Origin: Suttonella ornithocola
GTDB taxonomy: Bacteria; Pseudomonadota; Gammaproteobacteria; Cardiobacteriales; Cardiobacteriaceae
DNA length: 19,302 nt
Reading direction: 5' to 3'
Assembly (NCBI RefSeq): GCF_001889065.1
Contig: NZ_LWHB01000109.1
Location: forward strand, 1 to 19,302
Under the pieces are notes generated by a model. It had not been told where the DNA came from. It worked only from the letters and a program-made list of their open reading frames with translations, and searched no databases. Each line of letters begins with the position of its first letter. The stretch's first letter is position 1. A program made the position numbers and the translations under genes. Positions 15,492-19,302 of this stretch are shown here, piece after piece.

Positions 15492-17369
15492 ATGCTCAAA
15501 AACCTTCTAACAACGGCTTTTCTCTTATTTCAGCTCAACAGCTATGCTGAGGATAACATCCTAGATGCAGAAGCAGCGATGAAAAATGGCGCACCGCTAT
15601 CTGATTACAGCCATTTCGCAGGACATCCACTTTATCCCTACCTTCAATATAGAGAATACCGCAATAACCTAGAAACCACACCCAATCAAACCATCGTTAA
15701 ATTCCTACGCGAAAATGCGCATGCGCCTTTTGCTGGTTGGTTAGCAGAGCATGCCTTTCCGCTATGGCTATCCAATCGCGCTTATAACGACATCGTCCAA
15801 GCATACTCGCCAGCTTTTGCTGATGAAAGCATCGAATGCGAATGGCGTTTAGCCCTTCTCCATAGTGGTAAACGCCAACAAGCAGAAGCCAACATCGAAT
15901 CGCTTTGGATGAGCAGTAAAAACATCGACCCTGCTTGTGATCCACTATTCATTCAAATGCTAGGCGATGGCAGCCTTAGCCAAAAGCTCATTGCTGACCG
16001 CTTTCAAAAAGCCATGCAGAATAACAACCTCGTCCTCGCTGCTCGCCTTCAAGCCATGCTAAAAGGCAACGAAGCCAATTCCGCTTCGAACTGGTTAGCC
16101 GTTCGCCAAAACACCTTACCAGCTCAAACCCTTTTTAACCTCACTCCTGCTCATTGGCGAACCACTGCCATTGCCGATAGCATCTATCACAACGCTAAAA
16201 ACAATCGAGAACAAGCCATTAACCTCGCCACGGCACTTTCTGCTAAAGAATACGCCGCCGAACCAGAAGCCGCAGGACGCGCACTTTCTCAATTAGCTGC
16301 CTTACTTGCGCAAGACAACGATCCACGCAGCGAACAAATCTTTGCGCTTATTCCCCAAGGTGGGCATGATAAAAACGCCGTTTTTGACCTATTGGCGTAT
16401 GAAATGCGGCTTAATCGCTGGCAAGCCATCCCAGCCCTTTTTAACCATATGAGCGAAGAAGACCTCGCCACACCAGAATACCAATATTGGATAGGCAAAG
16501 CCTATGAAAAAACCGGACAGCCTGCACAAGCCAAAATGCACTATCAAAAAGCCGCTGGGCATCGTGATTTCTTTGGATTTTTAGCGGCCGAAAAACTTGG
16601 ACTCCCCTACGCCTTTAACGATAAACCGCTCACCAAAAATCCCAAAATCTATCATCGAATAAAAACCCTTCCCGAAATCTATCGGATAAAAACCTTTCTC
16701 CGCCTTGGGGATAAAAGTCGTGCGGCACAAGAATATAACGCCATGACCCGTAAAATGACGGATGAAGAACTCCGTCAAGCTGCCTTGCTTGCTGCTGAAA
16801 ACGGATGGACCATTCAAAGCATTACCACCCTTTCGAAAACCAAAGATTGGGATGCCCTTGCCGTTCGTTTCCCTGTGCTGTATCAAAACCAAGTTCGCTC
16901 CTTAGCAACACGCTACGGCATCAGCCCTGCCAAAATCTACGCCATTATTCGTAAAGAAAGCATTTTCCAACCTGAAATCAAATCACGCGCTGGCGCTATT
17001 GGGCTGATGCAAGTCATGCCAGCAACTGCTCGCCATACTGCTAAAAAATACGGTATCCCTTATACCAATAGCCTACAACTCACCATTCCGGAAACCAATC
17101 TCAACATTGGCAGCCAATACCTCGCTGACCGCTTAAACCAATTTGGGCATTTAGCCTATGCCGCCGCTGCCTACAACGCGGGACCGAGTCGAGCCAATCG
17201 TTGGTTAGCCGATAACCCCGCGCTTCCCTTAGACGAATGGATTGCGCAAATTCCTTTCTATGAAACCAGAGATTATGCCAAGCGCGTATTAGAATACGAA
17301 AAAATCTACGAATACCGACTTGGGCTTTCGCCTATTCCATATAAAAATGCTGCTATTCGTCCTTGGTAA
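15492..17369 (+). CDS. slt: Soluble lytic murein transglycosylase (Slt70 type)
   Basis: Family 1A periplasmic transglycosylase of 625 residues, close to E. coli Slt (about 645). Signal peptide about 1-19. Residues 25-450 are the alpha-helical superhelical ring (U and L domains) with repeats such as ATPEYQYWIGKAYEKTGQPAQAKMHY and AAGHRDFFGFLAAEKLGLPYA. The C-terminal catalytic domain has Glu489 in AIIRKESIFQPEIKSRAGAIG, GLMQVMPATA (504-513), NLNIGSQYLADRL, AYNAGPSRANRW (560-571) and FYETRDYAKRVLEYEKIY. All motifs are intact. It is the third transglycosylase gene in succession, 18 bp after the previous one, so the operon is strongly devoted to peptidoglycan turnover. Confidence 0.95.
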   Translation: MLKNLLTTAFLLFQLNSYAEDNILDAEAAMKNGAPLSDYSHFAGHPLYPYLQYREYRNNLETTPNQTIVKFLRENAHAPFAGWLAEHAFPLWLSNRAYNDIVQAYSPAFADESIECEWRLALLHSGKRQQAEANIESLWMSSKNIDPACDPLFIQMLGDGSLSQKLIADRFQKAMQNNNLVLAARLQAMLKGNEANSASNWLAVRQNTLPAQTLFNLTPAHWRTTAIADSIYHNAKNNREQAINLATALSAKEYAAEPEAAGRALSQLAALLAQDNDPRSEQIFALIPQGGHDKNAVFDLLAYEMRLNRWQAIPALFNHMSEEDLATPEYQYWIGKAYEKTGQPAQAKMHYQKAAGHRDFFGFLAAEKLGLPYAFNDKPLTKNPKIYHRIKTLPEIYRIKTFLRLGDKSRAAQEYNAMTRKMTDEELRQAALLAAENGWTIQSITTLSKTKDWDALAVRFPVLYQNQVRSLATRYGISPAKIYAIIRKESIFQPEIKSRAGAIGLMQVMPATARHTAKKYGIPYTNSLQLTIPETNLNIGSQYLADRLNQFGHLAYAAAAYNAGPSRANRWLADNPALPLDEWIAQIPFYETRDYAKRVLEYEKIYEYRLGLSPIPYKNAAIRPW

Positions 17370-17390
17370 ACCTACCTAACGGAACAAACC

Positions 17391-17768
17391 ATGAAAAAAA
17401 CCTTCCTTTTCCTCTTTCCATTACTTCTAGTGGCTTGCGCTGGCAAACAGCAGCCAGCCAACCTATCCTTGACCGATAGCCTAGAAACAGAACCCGTTCA
17501 TATGATTAAACTCCCCATTAACCATAACAGTTGGCGTAACTGGCAATGTCGAGACGGACAAACCTTACAAACCCGATACCAAGACGCACAAGGCAAAACC
17601 CTCTTATTGCGCTACCAAGGGAGCGAGATGCCCTTACCGCATATCCCTAGTGAAAACATTGCTATCTACGAAAACGGGCAAATCGCCTTTTTCAGCGATG
17701 GGCAAAATGCTAGCGTCGGCTTACCGCAAAACAGCATCCTTTACAGCACAGGTTGCCGCCCTCAATAA
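17391..17768 (+). CDS. Lipoprotein, possibly MliC-like lysozyme inhibitor
   Basis: A 125-residue lipoprotein with lipobox LLVAC (Cys16). The mature part, about 50-122, starts WQCRDGQTLQTRY and ends ILYSTGC. This is a Cys-bounded beta-rich unit (Cys53, Cys122) similar in plan to MliC/PliC membrane-bound inhibitors of C-type lysozyme, where YxC..G..l.v.y and a terminal GC frame the fold, and where an Ser-x-Gly-x-xY motif enters the lysozyme active site. Here SENIAIYENGQIAFF may be the counterpart. A lysozyme inhibitor would fit beside transglycosylases, but sequence similarity is weak. Lipoprotein status is firm; inhibitor function is speculative. It is 21 bp from both neighbours. Confidence 0.75.
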   Translation: MKKTFLFLFPLLLVACAGKQQPANLSLTDSLETEPVHMIKLPINHNSWRNWQCRDGQTLQTRYQDAQGKTLLLRYQGSEMPLPHIPSENIAIYENGQIAFFSDGQNASVGLPQNSILYSTGCRPQ

Positions 17769-17789
17769 CCCCATTTAGGACACTCCAAC

Positions 17790-18380
17790 ATGACTCGTAC
17801 TGCTACCCTTAACCGAAATACCAGCGAAACCCAAATCCAAATCGACCTTAACCTAGACGGCACAGGTAAAGCCAACTTACAAACAGGCATTGGCTTTTTC
17901 GACCACATGCTCGACCAAATCGCTCGTCATGGATGCTTTGACCTCTCCATTCAAGTACAAGGCGATTTACACATCGACTGCCACCATAGCGTTGAAGATA
18001 CCGGTATTGCACTTGGCGATGCCATGCGAGAAGCACTAGGCGATAAACGCGGCATTACCCGTTATGGACACGCCTACGTTCCCCTAGACGAAGCCTTATC
18101 ACGCGTGGTTATCGACTTCTCAGGACGCCCCGGCCTCTATTGGCACGTCAACTTCAGCCGCGACAAAATTGGCGAAATCGATACCGAAACCTTCTACGAA
18201 TTCTTCAACGGCTTTGCCAACCACGCGCGCGCAACCATTCATATTGATAACATTCGTGGCATCAATAACCATCACATTATCGAAACCATCTTTAAAGCCT
18301 TTGGCAGAGCCTTACGCATGGCAGCAATGCCCGACCCACGCGCACAAGGACAAATCCCCTCAACCAAAGGCTTACTATAG
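17790..18380 (+). CDS. hisB: Imidazoleglycerol-phosphate dehydratase (monofunctional)
   Basis: HisB dehydrates imidazole glycerol phosphate to imidazole acetol phosphate in histidine synthesis. The 196-residue enzyme is the dehydratase only, without the histidinol-phosphatase domain fused in enteric bacteria. Metal-binding histidine motifs are intact: FFDHMLDQIARHG (36-48), DCHHSVEDTGIALGD (63-77) and NNHHIIETIFKAFGRALRMA (159-178), with the terminal PSTKGLL. The usual partners hisH, hisA and hisF are not adjacent. It follows a lipoprotein gene by 21 bp and precedes a membrane-protein frame by 2 bp. A degenerate copy of its 3' region occurs at 18968-19062. Identification is certain. Confidence 0.97.
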   Translation: MTRTATLNRNTSETQIQIDLNLDGTGKANLQTGIGFFDHMLDQIARHGCFDLSIQVQGDLHIDCHHSVEDTGIALGDAMREALGDKRGITRYGHAYVPLDEALSRVVIDFSGRPGLYWHVNFSRDKIGEIDTETFYEFFNGFANHARATIHIDNIRGINNHHIIETIFKAFGRALRMAAMPDPRAQGQIPSTKGLL

Positions 18381-18397
18381 CCTTGCGTCAGCAAGGC
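18380..18397 (+). promoter_or_regulatory. Hairpin at the hisB stop
   Basis: A perfect 7-bp stem GCCTTGC / GCAAGGC with loop GTCA begins on the last base of the hisB stop codon. No T-tract follows, so it is not a standard terminator. It covers the TTG start of the next frame and could restrain its translation or protect the hisB mRNA end. Confidence 0.4.
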
Positions 18398-18871
18398 GCG
18401 CTTATCTTTGCAGGATTATTTATTATCTCCATGCTCCTCTTTTTACAAGCATGGCGCGACAGTCTGCAAGAAGGTTGGCTTGGTGTTATCAACTATTTTG
18501 TATCATCTATCGGCTTTATCTTGCTCATGGTGCTCATATTTTTAGGCGAGCGCAAAAAAAGGGCGAATATGCCCGATGCCCCTCATTTTCCTCCCATTGT
18601 GCTGGGCATTATCGCGTTGGTCTGTATGGTGATAACGATAAAACTTGCATTTGACCTAATAGACGGTAGAAAAACCTACATCACCAGCGATTACCGCGTT
18701 TATCAAAAAACACATCGCGGTGCGCACCGCTACCGCCTTGAACTGCCTGACATTAACTACTCAGGCGACATCAACTACCGCAGCTATTTACGCCTTTCGC
18801 AATATTGCAACCACCCTATCCGCGTTGAATACTACCGCCGAAGCCAAATCATCTTTTCGGTAGAATGCTAA
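18383..18871 (+). CDS. Hypothetical membrane protein
   Basis: A 162-codon frame counted from the TTG at 18383. Three predicted membrane helices lie at about residues 6-24, 34-54 and 70-90, followed by a soluble tail rich in Arg and Tyr (DYRVYQKTHRGAHRYRLELPDINYSG) and ending in two Cys (142, 162). I do not recognise the family. The TTG lies 2 bp after hisB with no clear ribosome-binding site and inside a hairpin. The true start may be an ATG at 18431 (inside the first helix), or translation may rely on coupling from hisB. Base and codon use match the neighbours. It is probably a real gene, with the start uncertain. Confidence 0.65.
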   Translation: MRQQGALIFAGLFIISMLLFLQAWRDSLQEGWLGVINYFVSSIGFILLMVLIFLGERKKRANMPDAPHFPPIVLGIIALVCMVITIKLAFDLIDGRKTYITSDYRVYQKTHRGAHRYRLELPDINYSGDINYRSYLRLSQYCNHPIRVEYYRRSQIIFSVEC

Positions 18872-18967
18872 CCGACCAGTCCCTACCTCATCAGCCTTGC
18901 TAAAATTTCGTATTCCACACGGTGGGCATATAAAATTTCCTATACCTATTGTCAAACCGCTAAAAAT

Positions 18968-19062
18968 AGTATCAATATCCGCATAAATAACCATCATATT
19001 ATTGAAACTACCTTTAAAACCTTTGGCAGAGCCTGACACATGGCAACCTATCCAACTCACGC
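18968..19062 (+). pseudogene. Decayed fragment of a second hisB (3' region)
   Basis: This stretch aligns with hisB at about 18246-18342. Its forward translation reads INNHHIIETTFKTFGRA, then a stop, HMA, against INNHHIIETIFKAFGRALRMA in the intact gene. Similarity includes runs such as CCTTTGGCAGAGCC, with a 3-base deletion upstream and an in-frame TGA at 19033-19035. It stops abruptly at the insertion-sequence-like end beginning near 19065. Bases 18890-18967 may be a more decayed continuation of the same copy (CAAACC and AAAATT islands), but this is not firm. It is the remnant of a duplicated or replaced locus. Confidence 0.75.
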
Positions 19063-19064
19063 CA

Positions 19065-19149
19065 TATAGTCAAATCACTTATAATCCAATCTATCCAAAG
19101 CAGATATATAGTGCAATCATCTAAAACTCAACCCAATCCAAAGCAGATA
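19065..19149. repeat. Tandem imperfect 42/43-bp repeat of an IS end
   Basis: Two adjoining copies, 19065-19106 and 19107-19149, both begin TATAGT and both end with the identical 13-mer TCCAAAGCAGATA (19094-19106 and 19137-19149). The middle is more divergent. The second copy contains the stop codon and last codons of the transposase; the first is outside it. This looks like a decayed end of a related element directly abutting the present one, with TA at the junction as expected of IS630-type TA targeting. Confidence 0.6.
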
Positions 19150-19302
19150 AAAGCATAAAGTATCAATACAATCCATCCGCCATTCTTTGCGTATTTGCTT
19201 AATCCAAGCCCACATCTTTTCAATGGGATTTAAGTCTGGACTATAAGGGGGTAACCAAACTATTTCATGCCCATGCTCTTCAATGATTGCTTGAATTATA
19301 CA
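19117..19302 (-). mobile_element. IS630-like transposase, C-terminal fragment (runs off the window)
   Basis: Sixty-one codons plus the stop (TGA at 19119-19117) on the minus strand read through the window end. The segment contains WLPPYSPDLNPIEKMWAWIK, the signature of the DDE_3 domain of IS630/Tc1-type transposases; its Glu in NPIEKMW is the third catalytic acidic residue. The tail IRKEWRMDCIDTL is also typical. The element's right-hand part lies beyond 19302, so whether the gene is complete cannot be told. Its near end is marked by TATAGT around 19107, next to a decayed repeat of the same end. Confidence 0.85.

Noticed and set aside
18788..19060. 90-codon minus-strand open frame across the right-end junction
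   Set aside because: It reads antisense through the membrane-protein gene and the hisB relic; it has no recognisable domain and is best explained as a shadow.
1..19302. CRISPR array, tRNA or rRNA genes
   Set aside because: No regularly spaced repeats were seen, and no cloverleaf or rRNA-like segments were recognised by eye; intergenic spaces are short.

Overview
The window reads as chromosomal DNA of a low-to-moderate GC gammaproteobacterium. Supporting traits are a long-type ArgG, CorC, ClpB behind a sigma-32-like promoter, an RseC-family protein, a family-1 Slt lytic transglycosylase and a stand-alone (monofunctional) HisB. The gene set and base composition would fit Cardiobacteriaceae (Suttonella/Dichelobacter-like) or a Moraxellaceae-like relative. 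This is a tentative placement from memory, not from a search.

Layout. Positions 1-713 (minus) hold the N-terminal half of argG. The 714-1004 gap contains an RBS-overlapping hairpin and a 131-bp MITE-like element with 10-bp terminal inverted repeats and a perfect TAAAG flanking duplication. Positions 1005-4446 (minus) look like one operon: a large exported protein ending in a type IV pilin-like module, a stand-alone Aer-type PAS protein, and corC. From 4649 all genes are on the plus strand: clpB with its own terminator; a fused IIA-IIB-IIC fructose PTS permease (fruA) with its own terminator; rseC; and a DUF2147 exported protein.

Positions 10359-18871 are a compact run with overlaps or gaps of at most 21 bp, probably one long operon. 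It contains a 24-codon lipoprotein-like micro-ORF, an XpaC-family membrane protein, TelA, an SPFH-like protein with a C-terminal GYF_2 (DUF4339) domain, a frameshifted secreted lytic transglycosylase with five Cys-pair repeats, a second small transglycosylase, slt, an MliC-like lipoprotein, hisB and a small membrane protein. Together these suggest a membrane/peptidoglycan stress or remodelling module: XpaC-TelA-SPFH at the inner membrane, three transglycosylase genes (one broken) and a lipoprotein that may inhibit lysozyme. hisB looks like a housekeeping passenger.

The right end (18872-19302) is a degraded junction: a decayed second copy of the hisB 3' region, cut off at a tandemly repeated insertion-sequence end, followed by the C-terminus of an IS630-like transposase (minus) that runs out of the window.

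The most unusual items are the pilin module fused to a large exported protein, the XpaC-TelA-SPFH/GYF-transglycosylase operon with its tiny lipoprotein leader, the frameshifted repeat-bearing transglycosylase, the MITE, and the hisB relic at the IS junction.
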